Origin: Smallanthus sonchifolius
Lineage: Eukaryota > Streptophyta > Magnoliopsida > Asterales > Asteraceae
Direction of reading: 5' to 3'
Assembly (NCBI GenBank): GCA_023525975.1
Contig: CM042046.1
Span: forward strand, 39,153,501-39,217,500
DNA: 64,000 nt
The notes under the pieces are model-generated. The model was not told where the DNA came from. It ran no database searches and saw only the letters and a program-made list of their open reading frames with translations. Every line of letters begins with the position of its first letter. Positions within the stretch are counted from its first letter, which is position 1. The translations under genes were made by a program, and so were the position numbers. Shown here piece after piece: positions 34,083-45,946 of the stretch.

Positions 34083-34096
34083 AACTCCCCCTTGAC
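34083..34096 (-). promoter_or_regulatory. Polypurine tract of the SIRE-like Copia
   Basis: - strand TCAAGGGGGAGTT directly before the LTR end TGTTGAAGC. Confidence 0.85.
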
Positions 34097-34121
34097 AACA
34101 GCTCTGGATCATCTTCGGTCT

Positions 34122-37100
34122 TCACAACTCTGCATCTTTAGCTTCCATCTTCTTCTTGTAGTCAAGGCAAAACTTGATCACCTTGTCGTAATTAAAAGCA
34201 AGGAACTTTTTCCATTCGTCCGTATGCATACAGTATGTGTCAGCCAGTGCCTCCAGATCTTTCACAGAGAAGTTTATGAAGCAGACTTCATCAAATACTC
34301 TAATCAGTTCCCTTGGCACTAAGCTTCCACTGTCTGACCACCCCTTTCCTATCACCACTGCCTCGCCCGTTTTAGGATCTACGTACCAGTACCATATGTT
34401 ATCGAGGATATCCTGAGATAACTTGCTCAGGGGAATCTTGGTTTCACACAGCACTGGCTTGTATACCAGTCTCTTTAAGCATTTATTAGTCACAGGATGT
34501 CTAGCTTTCTTGTCCTTGACTCGCTTGGGCACTTGAGGCTTAAACATCTCGAATTTCCCAGATCTTACTTCACGCTGTAGAACATGCCACAGACCCATTG
34601 CTACTGCGTGATTTGAGTGACCTAGTAGCTCTCGGTTTGCTAGGTTCACGAGGTCGTATCTAGGTAAGGAGTTGAAAGCTTCGCTGGTTGGTTTCAAGTA
34701 TTGAACCCTAGCTCGCTTGATTGCAAACAACTGCTTATCTTCCTCGAACCTTATAGCTAAGATCATTCCTGTTGCTCCGTGTTTGTCTATGATAGAAGTA
34801 TTTTGTCAGACAGGAGCAGGATCCTTTGATGAACTAGCAGGCATATCTTTGTTTTTCTGTGCCTCTGGATCCACAGGTGTAGGGTCGGCAGGGGAGGCTT
34901 CAGTCGATGCTTCAACATTACTAGTAATCTCGACTGAACCTGTGTCGAGCTGAGATTCAAAGGATGGAACTTCGAAGATCTCTACATCTTCAAACTCATA
35001 CTCTCCTTCCCCGTCGCCCTTGGGAACTTCGATAACTACATCATCATCATCTTCATCCCAATCATCACCAGAGTCGATCTCTCCTTCTTCAAGATTGTAG
35101 AGAGTCTAGATCTGTGCTTCTTTGGAATAGTCAGGCTCTAAGAATAAGATCACATCGTCAGATAGATCTTTCAGAACATCAGCCACTGACTTTCCTTTAT
35201 CACCACCAGAAGTATCACCACCTTCCTGAAGAGTCGACTCCCCCTCAGCCATTGGAACCACATAAATGGGCACTATCGCCAAAGCTTGATGCTCACTTCC
35301 ACTAGGACCGACTTCAGGATCCTTGTCTTTGTCATCATCCTTTGTCAGATCAACAGGATGACAAGGCTCATCACCGGTAGGTTTAGATGTCTTCTCCTTC
35401 TCTTTCTCTTTCTCCTTCTCTTTCTCCCCCCGAGCAGCAAGCTTCTCGGTCAGGTCAGTTACTAACTTGACCATCATTTCATGTTCTTTTCGCTGCATGT
35501 AAAACCGAAGCTCTAGAGACGACCTGTGACCCAGAATCATATTGTTTGTTTTGATCAGTAGTTCATTCTAGGCCATCACATTTGCTAGTCTCTCTTGCGT
35601 CCGAGCCCTCTGGCTTCTCAAAATAGTAACCTCGTCCACCAACGAATTTATCTGAGCCTGTTGAGCCTCAGATTCCTCCCTTGATTTTCGAACAGTTTCT
35701 AGTAGCCCAGCCACTTGGGTTTCCAAAGTAGCTATCGTTGCATCATTTTGATCAGGATTCCTGGACGTAGACGCTTCAGCATTATGAAGTGGGGATGAGA
35801 AGATCGTATCAAAGTCAAACCCCTGAGTAAAGTCCTTATAGTTGTAGGGTTGACTGATAGTTTCAGTGGTGGTAGTAGGGATTTTGGATGGGATGATGGT
35901 TGTAGGAGTGATGGAAGCTGTGATGGTGACTGACTCTGTAAGAATCGGAGTTGTCACCGCCACATGGACAGATGGTACAGGGAGGGTCACTATCACAGGA
36001 ACCTCCTCTGTGATAGAAGTGGCTGCCACATCAAGTGTTACTTGTGGCCTTCTCCGTTGTCGCTGGTACAGCTGTTGTGAAGGTGGGGTAGAAGTTGAAT
36101 CAGTACTCGCAGCCGACACTTCTACTTGCCTCTGAGCACGATCCTCCACCTCACGAGGAATAGCTTGTTGATGCCTATCCCCCCGTTTTTTGTTGATACT
36201 TTCACGTCCTTGTCTTTGTATAGCAGCGTCAGAGTCAGAATCTGGCTCGTATTGACTGCTCGTCGTTTGTCGATTTCTCTTTGAAGATGACTCAGGAAGG
36301 GTTACCTTTATCAATCTTCTCGGGTGTACTTGTGATGGTGCATCATCAGAATCAGATGAATCAGACTCTGTATCTTCGGAGTCGGATCCTTCAGCACCAT
36401 CATTAACTGCTTCTTCTTCTCCTCCTTCAAACGATTCATCCACACTTTCAACGTCCTCCTCTTCTTGTTGCTCATCAAAATATTCACTGAGTTCAGGCTC
36501 AGAGTCATGACTAAACCATCTCCAATCATCAGGTGCCACATACGCGTCATTTATCAGGTGTCCAAAGATTGCGGTGTGCTCAGGGGTAGGTTCTACACTG
36601 TCTGGCTTTAAGAATTGTGCAAACACCCTCTTGTCCACCCTCTTTACTTGCAGTCTCTCCCCAGTAGCAAGCAGATTTGGCAACGCATCATTTATCAGTA
36701 GTTGCACAAATCTTGGGTATAACAGGAATCTAATCCTCTCAGCTGTATTGATCTGATCATTTAACGCCTTGAAGATGTATCTGGAGAAGTTATAACCCCT
36801 GTTGAGAGACAAGCCAACCATGGTTGCTGCAAGATCATGTCCCATAGCATCCTTCCCCGCTTTCCTGGAGGAGATGCACTTGATCATCACGTGGGCAAAG
36901 TACCTCCACTGATCTAACACCCACATCTTCTTGTATGACGAGTAATCCCGTACACCGACGTATCCCATAGGCTACCTCCAACATCCATCCATAAAGTAAT
37001 TAGGATAGGAAGTTGGGTCGGTGGCGAGATCTCGGAACTGTAAGACCCGTCAAATGGTGTCCTCAGAAAGAGCAATATCATGATCCACCACAGTAGCCCA

Positions 37101-37313
37101 TATAACATTAGGGGTTACCTTGCAGTCATGTTCCGCTATCTCCCAGAACTGCTCCATGTACGGTCTTGATACTATTGGGTTTGCTGATATGGCATAGCTG
37201 ATCCTTGAACGGTTCAAGAAGTCAACTATCTCTTGGTATTGTAGTACAGTACCCTTCCATTCCGGTTCTGTATGTGCTAGGAGGTTGAACTCACTGGTAA
37301 AGGCATGAGCCAT
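34122..37313 (-). pseudogene. Additional (env-like position) ORF of the SIRE-like Copia
   Basis: One reading frame runs from ATG (37313; MAHAFTSEFNLLAHTEPEW) to the stop at 34122, 1,064 codons, with no frameshift and five nonsense codons: TGA 37050, TAG 36972, TAG 35568, TAG 35106 and TGA 34806 (lower coordinates). An N-terminal globular part (about 300 codons; GYNFSRYIFKALNDQINTAE) is followed by an acidic Glu/Asp/Ser-rich stretch, a low-complexity Thr/Pro segment and a coiled coil (LETQVAGLLETVRKSREESE). A Lys/Glu repeat and a C-terminal conserved-looking block (YKPVLCETKIPLSKLSQDIL) complete it. No clear signal peptide or transmembrane span, so calling it an envelope is not supported. The function is unknown to me. 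It sits where SIRE elements carry their extra ORF. Confidence 0.75.
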
Positions 37314-37444
37314 CACTGCAAAAACACACAGAAAACATAATAAGAACAAGAAGTTTCATTGGAATTGAATACACATGACTAAGTATAGCAGTTACTCACT
37401 AAACTGAATTTCAGACTTAGAAAAATTTAACAAGTATATCTTCT

Positions 37445-37498
37445 TGCGTACTTAACAAGTATGCAGGAATATCTTCTTGCGTACTTGTTAAGTGCGCA
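37445..37498. repeat. TGCGYACTT inverted-repeat pair in Copia spacer
   Basis: Units start at 37445 and 37478, exactly 33 bp apart, with spacers aac and gtt. Confidence 0.9.
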
Positions 37499-38069
37499 AG
37501 AATTACACTTGGTCAAGTTTTTCAGAAATCCAATTTTCAACCGATGATCAACATTGATGTGGATTAGGGTCACCACAAGGTCGAAATCCGTGATTAAGAC
37601 CTGTGGAACCAATATCAACATCAATGAATTGCTATCCTTGTCAAATTTTGACCTAAAAACCACCCAGACGAACCGATGGTCAATCAAGGGGTCAAAGGCA
37701 AAATTACGGATCATTAAGGACGATTAAGTAAAGATTAAGGATCGTTTGATGATTCTAAGTAAGTTTTAATTATAATGTGTTACCAAAATAACCAAAAGTT
37801 TGTCTAAAACCAAGATTCAAACCCTAAATTTTGAAACACATTAATCGGTCCGAAATTCCAAATTTAGTGGATTAAACGGTCTATGATTCTCACCAAATGA
37901 TGGTAATACGATGTTGAGACTAGAATCGAAACGAAAAAATGGTTAGGAACACTCAAAGATTTTGAAGAAAAGATTAGTAGCGGTATTCAACAGTCGTCAA
38001 AAGTTTGAAATGAGATGAAACTCAAGAAAATTTCTAACACCTGTTTATATACTCAACACAAATTGGTCT

Positions 38070-38189
38070 TGCGTACTTGCTAAGTGCGCAGGACTTAACT
38101 CCTGCGTACTTACTAAGTACTCATGACTTAAGTCTTGTGTACTTGTTAAGTACACATGGTTTACCTCATGTGCACTTATCAATTACGCA
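38070..38189. repeat. TGCGYACTT inverted-repeat array in Copia spacer
   Basis: Four units start at 38070, 38103, 38136 and 38169, exactly 33 bp apart. The third is a compensated variant (tgtgtactt with aagtacaca), keeping the palindrome. Confidence 0.9.
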
Positions 38190-39536
38190 GAGACCCTTGC
38201 GTGCTCAAATTTTCAACTCAAATTATGAAGATTTCAAGTCAAATAACGAACAAGATAAAAGCATTCAATCAAGAGGATTCAAAGTCAATTCAAGAAGGTT
38301 AAACATAAATATTTTTGGCTTTTCTGATTAAAATTGAACTATACACAAACTTAGAATCTTTTTGATATTTTTAAGATAGAAATATACAAGTATATACACA
38401 CACTATTTTTGTTCAAAGACACGAGCAGAGGATCATATCAGGCTAAACTATAGCAAAAACGATACAACATAAACGTCAAAGAATATGAGATCATGTCATG
38501 AATTACAATTTATTCATACATAATAAGCACATAGACAAGTAATTCAAGTTGGCAATATTATAAGATTTGAAACCAAAAGCATCTTTGAATCACGTTCTTG
38601 TGTGTTAAGGTATTAATTGTAAGATATACAACGTGTACCCCACTGATATGCTACAATAATGTAAATTGCACTATCTTAAGGCATCTAAGATTTTCACAAA
38701 GATTTTCAAATCTCCAGAATGAAGTTACATCATTTAGCACAGAAAAATCAAGCAGAATCCATAAGGATTATCAAGAATCATAAGATTCAGAATCGAGTGA
38801 TTCGGATGTCTTGGTTTAATTGGATGTTCTTCAATGAATATCATATGATGATCCAGGTTAATAGATATGGAGTCTGAGGATTTAGGTAAGGTGATCCAAC
38901 TTTTATCTGGATTTGATTTCAATGAATCAGGAATGATTCAAGGGTGAATACATGCTCAACAGTTGATGTAAAGACATGTATTGATTCAATCTCTCATTAC
39001 ATACTTGCGAGTATGGGCAGTGAGATGAATCGCAATAATTGTGCTAAAGACATAACCCGAAACTGGTCTCTTAAGAAAATATTTGCTAAAATCTTACATT
39101 CTTTATCTGATAATGATCTTTTTGTATTCTTTTACACACGCACATATGCATATATGGGTTCAAATCACAGTTGTAGTCTATATTTAGTTTCTACACTACT
39201 AATGATTCAAAGATGCCTACAGCCTAGTGACAATTCAAATTACTTGTAAATAAGCAGATTAAAAACATAACAATTTAAACAATTAAGTAAGCTTGACGCA
39301 ATCATTTCCCATATGAGCAGTCTATGGCGTTTAGATCATTTCTGATGTACTATCATTTCCTCTTTTCTCAAGATAACTTTGAAAATTTTCTCCATTTTCT
39401 ATTTTGTTTGAATTTTTATAAAATATTTGAAAATTAAAAGAACTATACAAAATTTTTTTAATTTTTTTTTTGTTTTGTTTTAAAAGAAATAAAATTTCAC
39501 TTTCATGAATTGAATTGATTTAAGAAAAACAAGTTT

Positions 39537-40284
39537 TTACTCTGAATTGAACATTCCTATCAAGTTAACAGGATGCTCAAAACGGGATCGGTCAAACGCC
39601 TTAGTGAAAAGGTCAGCAAGATTGTCATCTGTGTGAACCTTTACAAGTTCAATGAGATGTTTTTCAGCACAATCACGGATGAAATGATGGCGAATTTCAA
39701 TATGTTTAGTTTTGGAATGTTTCACCAGGTTATTTATGATGGAGATTGTGGCATTTTTGTCAATGAACAGAGGAGTTCCAGTGAAGTTCAAGCCATAGTC
39801 TCTCAATTGCTGTCGAATCCACAATATTTGAGAACAACCGCTAGCTGCAGCAATGTATTCTGCTTCACATGTTGAGACAGAAACCGCTGACTGCTTCTTA
39901 CACTGCCAGGAAATTAGTCTATCTCACAAGAATTGACATCCACCAGAAGTTCTATCAAATTTACAACTGCCATAGTCTGAATCAGTGTAGGCTTTGAAGT
40001 CAAAAGACTGCTGCATAGAGTACCAAAGACCCAATCGGGGGTTTCCCTTTTTAGTATCTTAAAATCCTCTTTACAGCTATCATATGGGACTCCTTCGGTT
40101 GTGATTGAAACCTTGAGCACAAGCATAGAGCAAACATTATATCTAGCCTTGAAGCTGTAAGATACATAAGAGATCCGATCATCCCACGGTACAATTTGCA
40201 ATCCACATCCTTTCTATCTTTGTCAGGATGCAGACCATGATTGACGGGGATAGGTGTGCCATAAGTACTACTATCATTCATCTT
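39537..40284 (-). pseudogene. SIRE-like Copia RNase H (3' part of pol)
   Basis: Reads from the Gy2 junction: NDSSTYGTPIPVNHGLHPDK, YRGMIGSLMYLTASRLDIMF, then in broken frames STCEAEYIAAASGCSQILW, and finally 39824-39537 HSKTKHIEIRHHFIRDCAEK and DNLADLFTKAFDRSRFEHP. These are the Copia RT-connection and RNase H motifs, including the 'TKHIDIRYHF' and 'ADxFTKAL' signatures. A frameshift lies near 40050-40200. Continues from 49557 across the Gy2 insertion. Confidence 0.88.
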
Positions 40285-40802
40285 TGTAAGGCCCCAAACC
40301 CGGGAGGCCTCACTTATTGGATTTACTCATTCACAAACAGTTATTAAACTTGATTAAATCAAATAACGCAGCGGAAAAATTTCATTAAAACATACTCATA
40401 ACATTGTTCAACATGCGGAAGCGTAACATAGTCTAATACATAAACTAATCATAACGGGATGCCAGTCTTCATGATCAACCGGGTAACTCTTCTCGCTTAC
40501 CAAGCATCACCGTCCATCATCCATACCTTCCTTAACCTGAATGTGCATACTAAAAAGTCAGCTACGCTGCTGAGTTCTAGTTTTTCATTCGATTTAATAA
40601 ATGGTTCATCATTCAATAATTCATTAGGGTTTAACATCATGTATAAGAAAACAGGGCCTTTCGTTCATCATTAAAAACATTCAGACATTTGTCATCATCA
40701 TAAACACGTTGAACGGATCTTTCGTTTAAAACATTTAACATTCGTTTAAGTCATACATTACTATCTAAATCTGTGTTACCATTCGTTCCGTCATTTAGTA
40801 TT

Positions 40803-41060
40803 GTATTGCCCCTAAGGCTTAACTGCACGAAGACTGACAATACAATACATTCCGTCAATTCCCTATCGTATTGCCCCTAAGGCTTAACTGCACGAAGACC
40901 GACAATACAATACATTCCTCTAATTCCCTATTGTGTTGCCCCTAAGGCTTAACTGCACGAAGACCGACAATACAATACATTCCGTTAATTCCCTTTTGTA
41001 TTGCCCCCAAGGCTTAACTGCACGAGGACCAACAATACCCATTTAGTTGCCCCTATGGCT
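40803..41060. repeat. 65-bp tandem repeat in Gy2 3' LTR
   Basis: Four units begin at 40803, 40868, 40933 and 40998, each with 'gtattgcccctaaggcttaa' and 'ctgcacgaagaccgacaata'; gtattg/caatac can pair. The same array lies at 47945-48190. Confidence 0.93.
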
Positions 41061-41771
41061 CTCATGTCCATAAACCGACAACTTCCATCGACCGCTATGG
41101 CTCACGGCCATAACACCATTGGATCATAATTTAACCTTCATGGGGTCACGTTAACCCCTGAGTAACCGTCGTTACTCCCTTACCAGTTGTACAACATCAT
41201 AACCATTGGCAGGCCACCAAGACACTGCCCCTGTTATTCTTATGGCAACTATAGCTCGCTGTCCATAATCTACCACAAGGCTAGGAATTACCTTCCCAGA
41301 CTTCATTCGTCAATTCCATTCATTCGACATATTAGATTTGTAATGACTTCTTTAAAACCTTTGCCCTTTTTCTTTTCTTTTCATAAAACATTTCATTCAT
41401 TTTCAAAACCTTTTACCTTTAGTTTAAACCATTTCTTTATAAACATTTCGTTCGTAAACATTCCTTTCATAAAACTTTCTTTCCATAAACCGTGCATTCC
41501 AAATCCTTTTATTTTGTAAACATAGTTTTATAAACATCGTTTCGTAAAACATCATTTCGTATGTATGCACACCAGCCCGAAAACACTATATAAAACAATA
41601 AAAGAGGGCTTCTAGAACTCACCTGATAAGCTAATCCGGGTTGTCCTAAACAAAGATCCCACTACGTCACTTCCGATCTGAATTGATTAGTTAAATACAC
41701 ATCAGACCAAATCCCGACTCTAATGGTTTAACCTTCTAAACATACCGACTTTACCTAATCAGCCTGATGCC

Positions 41772-41924
41772 TGCGCACTTAGCAAGTGCGCAGGGCCTTG
41801 CTCTTGCGTACTTAATAAGTGCGCAAACCTCGCTTCATGCGTACTTGATAAGTACGCATGATCCTCTTCCTACGTACTTGATAAGTATGCAGGACCCTCT
41901 TCCTGCGTACTTGATAAGTACGCA
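41772..41924. repeat. TGCGYACTT inverted-repeat array, Gy2 3' LTR
   Basis: Five units start at 41772, 41805, 41838, 41871 and 41904, exactly 33 bp apart. Half-sites TGCGYACTT and AAGTRCGCA flank the spacers agc, aat or gat. Because 33 is a multiple of three, it reads as an 11-residue peptide repeat in open frames, which is an artefact. Confidence 0.95.
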
Positions 41925-42466
41925 GGATCTGCTTCCCTGCAAAAACCCTAACTTTCGCATTCGGGTCTGATCTCGTCAAGATCCTGAACTTGTTTACATT
42001 CAAAATGTTTTCTGGGGAAGTTTTTCATACCTTCTCCTTTCGAGTCACTTCTGGCATCTAGTTCCATTGGATCTTTCATTAAGGAACTCAAATCTATGTT
42101 TTTCTTCCAGTTTCATCCGTAAAAACGTCACATTTCGTCCAAAAACCCGAAAAACCCAAAAACGAACAAAAACCCAGATCTAGGTTGGATCGTTACCTGT
42201 ATCGAGCTTCTGATTCGGAGGTTCTTCTCACGAGCTATGGAGCAACGCACTTCTTCAATCTCAGGTCGATCCGCCAACTTTCTCTCTCTATGGTTTCTCT
42301 CTCTAGAACTTGTAAATGAGAAAAATGTGGAGTGACTTAGGCTATTTATTGAGGAAGCCCCCCTATGTTCGCCCGTTCAAGCCCGCCGGCCCATCCGGCC
42401 CGGCCCGTCATGCCTCCTTCGCTTATTCCGTTATTATAATTGCCGTTTTATATTTTAGGATGTTAC

Positions 42467-42482
42467 AAGTCTACCCCCCTTA
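42467..42482 (-). promoter_or_regulatory. Polypurine tract of Gy2
   Basis: - strand GTAAGGGGGGTAGACT next to the LTR end. Confidence 0.8.
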
Positions 42483-42507
42483 CAATAGGTTTCGTCCCCG
42501 AAACCTA

Positions 42508-43866
42508 TCATAAGTCAAATAGTTTAGGGTACGACTCCCTCATTTCCGTCTCCGTTTCCCAAGTAAATTCCGATCCCCTTCGGTGCTTCCATTGGACTTT
42601 AACCAATGGAATAACTTTATTACGCAAACGCTTCTCCTTTCGGTCTAAGATGGCCACAGGTTCTTCGATGTAGTTCAGGCTGTTGTTGACCTCGATGTCA
42701 GTAAGTGGTACGTGAGCCGATTCATCCGCCAAACACTTTCTCAAGTGTGATACATGGAAGGTAGGATGAATCCCACTTAACTCATCAGGCACCTCTAGCC
42801 GATAAGCGACTTCACCAACTCGTGCCATTATCCTGAATGGTCCGACAAACCTCGGACTTAACTTTCCTCTCTTCTTGAATCGTATGATTCCCTTCTAGGG
42901 TGACACTTTCAACATTACTCTGTCCCCAACATCAAACTCAATAGGCCTTCGTCGTTTATCCGCATAGGATTTCTGACGATCTTGTGCGGCCTTCATTCGT
43001 GCTTTGATTTGATCAAACCTCTCCGACGTTTCTCATACGACATCAAGACTTCCTAATTCCTTTTGTCCAATCTCACCCCAACAAACTGGGGTCCTGCATC
43101 TCCTCCCATACAACATTTCGTAAGGCGGCATGCCTATAGTCGTGTGATGACTATTGTTGTAAGAGAATTAGGCTAACGGCAGATGACTGTCCCAACTGCC
43201 GCCAAAATTGATAATACAAGGTCGAAGCATATCCTCCAATGTCTGAATGGTCCTTTCGGACTGACCATCCGTTTGTGGGTGGTATGCCGTGCTGATATTA
43301 AGCCTCGTGCCTATCGCCTCATGAAATCTTTTCCAGAACCTCGATGTGAATCGTGTGTCCCGGTCAGATACGATCGTCAAAGGCATCCCATGCCGTGCTA
43401 CTACTTCGTTAATAAATACTTCCGCTAACCTTTCCGATGAGAACATCTCGCGAATAGGTCGGAAATGAGCACTCTTCGTTAAACGGTCCACAATTACCCA
43501 AATGGTGTCATGACCTTTAGCTGTGCGAGGTAGCTTGGTTATGAAGTCCATGGTAATGTGTTCCCACTTCCATTCCGGTATATCAAGTGGTTGAATCTTT
43601 CCATACGGTTTCTGGTGTTTGGCCTTTACTTGTGAGCAAGTCAAGCACTTGCTTACATACTTTGTCACCTCATGTTTCATCCCAGGCCACCAGTATTCAT
43701 TCCTCAGATCTTGGTACATTTTATTGGTACCAGGATGGATAGAGTACCGAGACTTATGAGCCTCATCCAAGATTTTGGTTCTAAGCTCGCCGCCCATAGG
43801 TATCCATACCCGCCCAAAACATGTCCTAACACCAAGGGTGTTATATTCCAACTTGTCCTATTGGCC
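42508..43866 (-). pseudogene. Gy2 integrase and chromodomain
   Basis: A single frame from 43851 to 42508 interrupted by nonsense codons. It contains the zinc-binding HHCC part (HKSRYSIHPG, CLTC), the catalytic triad region (TMDFITKLPRT; VSDRDTRFTS; SERTIQ), SVGDRVM-type GPY/F sequence, AYRLEVPDELSGIHPTFHVS and a chromodomain (VKVQWKHRRGSEFTWETETE). Stops include GAA to TAA (43168), CGA-like to TGA (near 43034) and TGG to TAG (near 42896). Confidence 0.9.
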
Positions 43867-43883
43867 AACCATCCTTTCCTTCT

Positions 43884-44525
43884 TTATGTTTTCTTCCTTA
43901 AGTGCTTCATCTTGAGCTCTTCAATTTCCCTCATCACATAAGATGTTACCACCAACTGGCAAGCTTTCACTCTAATAGAAGCAGGCACATCCTTTCGGCT
44001 TAGAGCATCAGCCACCACATTTTCCTTTCCAGGATGGTACATGATTTCACAGTCATAGTATTTTAATAGTTCCAACCATCGTCTCTGCCTCATATTAAGC
44101 TCTCTTTGTTCGAAGAAGTACTTCAAACTTTTGTGGTCGGAGTAAATAGTAAACTTCACCCCGTACAGGTAGTGACTCCAGATTTTCAATGCTAATACGA
44201 CAACAGCAAGTTCCAAATCGTGGGTTGGATAATTAGCTTCGTGAATCTTCAACTGTCATGACGCATACGCGATCACTCTTCCGCGTTGCATCAACACGCA
44301 TCCTAATCCCTGACCCAAAGCATCAGAGTATACCACTAAGTCTTCATTGCCCTCGGGAAGGGCCAAGACTGGGGCTTTGGTTAGCTTTTCCTTGAATTCC
44401 TTAAACGCCTCATCCTGGGTCGAACCCCATTCGTACTTTACCTCCTTCCGAGTCAACTTTGTCAATGGCGAAGCTATTTTTGAGAAATCCTGGATGAATC
44501 TCCGATAGTAGCTTGCCAATCCCAA
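43884..44525 (-). pseudogene. Gy2 RNase H
   Basis: YYRRFIQDFSKIASPLTKL, LVVYSDALGQGLGCVL, DHKSLKYFFEQRELNMRQRR and ENVVADALSRKD. Split by one stop near 44253 (after VIAYAS). Confidence 0.88.
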
Positions 44526-44564
44526 GAAACTATGGATTTCAGTTAGCGTCTTAGGAATATTCCA

Positions 44565-45443
44565 TTACCTTACCGTCATTATCTTCGCTTGGTCAACCAT
44601 AATGCCGTTCGGGTTGATGACGTGACCTAGGAATTGGACTACCCTAAGCCAGAACACGCATTTAGAGAACTTAGCATACAACTTTTCCTTCTTCAGAGCC
44701 TCCAACACCTCCTTTAAGTGACATGCGTGATCACCCTCATTCTTGGAGTAGATGAGGATATCATCGATGAACACAATTACCGATCGGTCCAGCATCGGTC
44801 GACACACCCTATTCATTAAATCCATGAATGCTGCGGGGGCGTTCGTCAATCCGAAACACATTACGCGGAACTCAAAATGTCCATAACGCGTGCGAAATGC
44901 AGTTTTCGGTATGTCTTCTTCCCTCGCCTTCAACTGATGGTACCCGGATCGAAGGTTGATTTTTGAGAACCAGCCTGCGCCTTGCAATTGATCGAACAAG
45001 TCATCGATCCTTGGTAAAGAGTACTTGTTCTTCACCGTTCGTTTGTTCAACTCGCGATAATCAATACACATTCTCATCGAACCATCCTTCTTCTTCACAA
45101 ACAACACCGGAGCACCCCATGGCGAGATACTCGGTTGTATAAATCCCTTCTCAAGTAGTTCGTCTAATTGGACCATAAGTTCTTTCATTTCCACAGGTGC
45201 TAGTCGATATGGAGCCTTAGCCACGGGCTGGGCATCTGGTACTAAGTCGATTCGAAATTCAATCTCTCTGTCGGGTGGTATCCCAGGCAACTCCTCTGGA
45301 AACACCTCCAGGTACTCGCGTACCACGGGTACATCGTCTAGTTCCTTCACTTCCTTACACTTGTCAATTACGTATACAAGATAAGCCTCGCATCCGCGCC
45401 TCAAGTAATTTGTTGCCTTAATCATCGAGATGATGTTTGGCAT
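44565..45443 (-). pseudogene. Gy2 reverse transcriptase
   Basis: 292 codons: LPGIPPDREIEFRIDLVPDA, KKDGSMRMCIDYRELNKRT, SKINLRSGYHQLKAREEDIP, FGLTNAPAAFMDLMNRV and the FIDDILIYSK catalytic box. Ends in a TAA after TVR, in frame with the RNase H part. Confidence 0.9.
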
Positions 45444-45467
45444 CGGGGCGTCACGATCTCCAAAAAC

Positions 45468-45946
45468 CTAGACTTTGCTACCATCCGGAGCCTTGAGTCG
45501 GATTGTCTTTCGTTTACATATGATTTGTGCTTCGTTGGCAGTTAACCAATCCATACCTAACACGATATCAAACCCTCCCAAAACCATAACAAACAATCTG
45601 ACAGGGAACCTATGACCTTCTATCTTTATCGTGGAGTTGTTAACTACATCGGTAACTCTCACAATTCTACCCTCAACGGTTTCTACGCTAAAGGCCCTTT
45701 CTAGCTTACTGACAGTGTACTTCACTCGTTTACAAAACGTCGCAGATATAAAACTCTTACTGGCACCCGATCAAATAACACAGAAACAAAAGTGTTGTCA
45801 AGGATGAACGTACCTGACGCCACATCGGGGTCTGCCCTGGCTTGGTCTTGCGTCAGCGCGTACGCACGAGTCTTTGCTCGGGGCCTCTCTTCTTTCTTCT
45901 CGACACCCTTCCCTTTCCCAGATTCGCCCATCTTCGGTTTTGGCAT
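45468..45946 (-). pseudogene. Gy2 protease
   Basis: FILDNTFVSVLFD precedes a frameshift at the D-S/T-G site, so the catalytic motif is damaged. The rest (AFSVETVEGRIVRVTDV, FDIVLGMDWLTANEAQI) is the retropepsin-like domain typical of Gypsy elements. Confidence 0.8.

Larger units (their letters stand above)
37314..39536 (-). other. Non-coding spacer between pol and the extra ORF, with palindrome units
   Basis: 2.2 kb without coding signal, possibly holding signals for expression of the extra ORF. It contains two TGCGYACTT palindrome units at 37445-37498 and four at 38070-38189. A+T-rich elsewhere. Confidence 0.6.
40285..42466 (-). repeat. 3' LTR of Gy2
   Basis: 2,182 bp. Carries the 65-bp tandem repeat (40803-41060) and the TGCGYACTT array (41772-41924). 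The TATA-like site at 42343-42350 reads AATAAATA, one base off the TATAAATA in the 5' LTR. Confidence 0.92.

Noticed and set aside
37050..37349. Signal peptide MFLLCFLCVFAVMAHAF at the start of the extra Copia ORF
   Set aside because: The natural start is the internal ATG at 37313 (MAHAF); the hydrophobic upstream residues are probably untranslated leader.
41767..42003. Open frames encoding an 11-residue peptide repeat on both strands
   Set aside because: They are the 33-bp palindrome array read in a phase divisible by three; no start context and no conservation logic.
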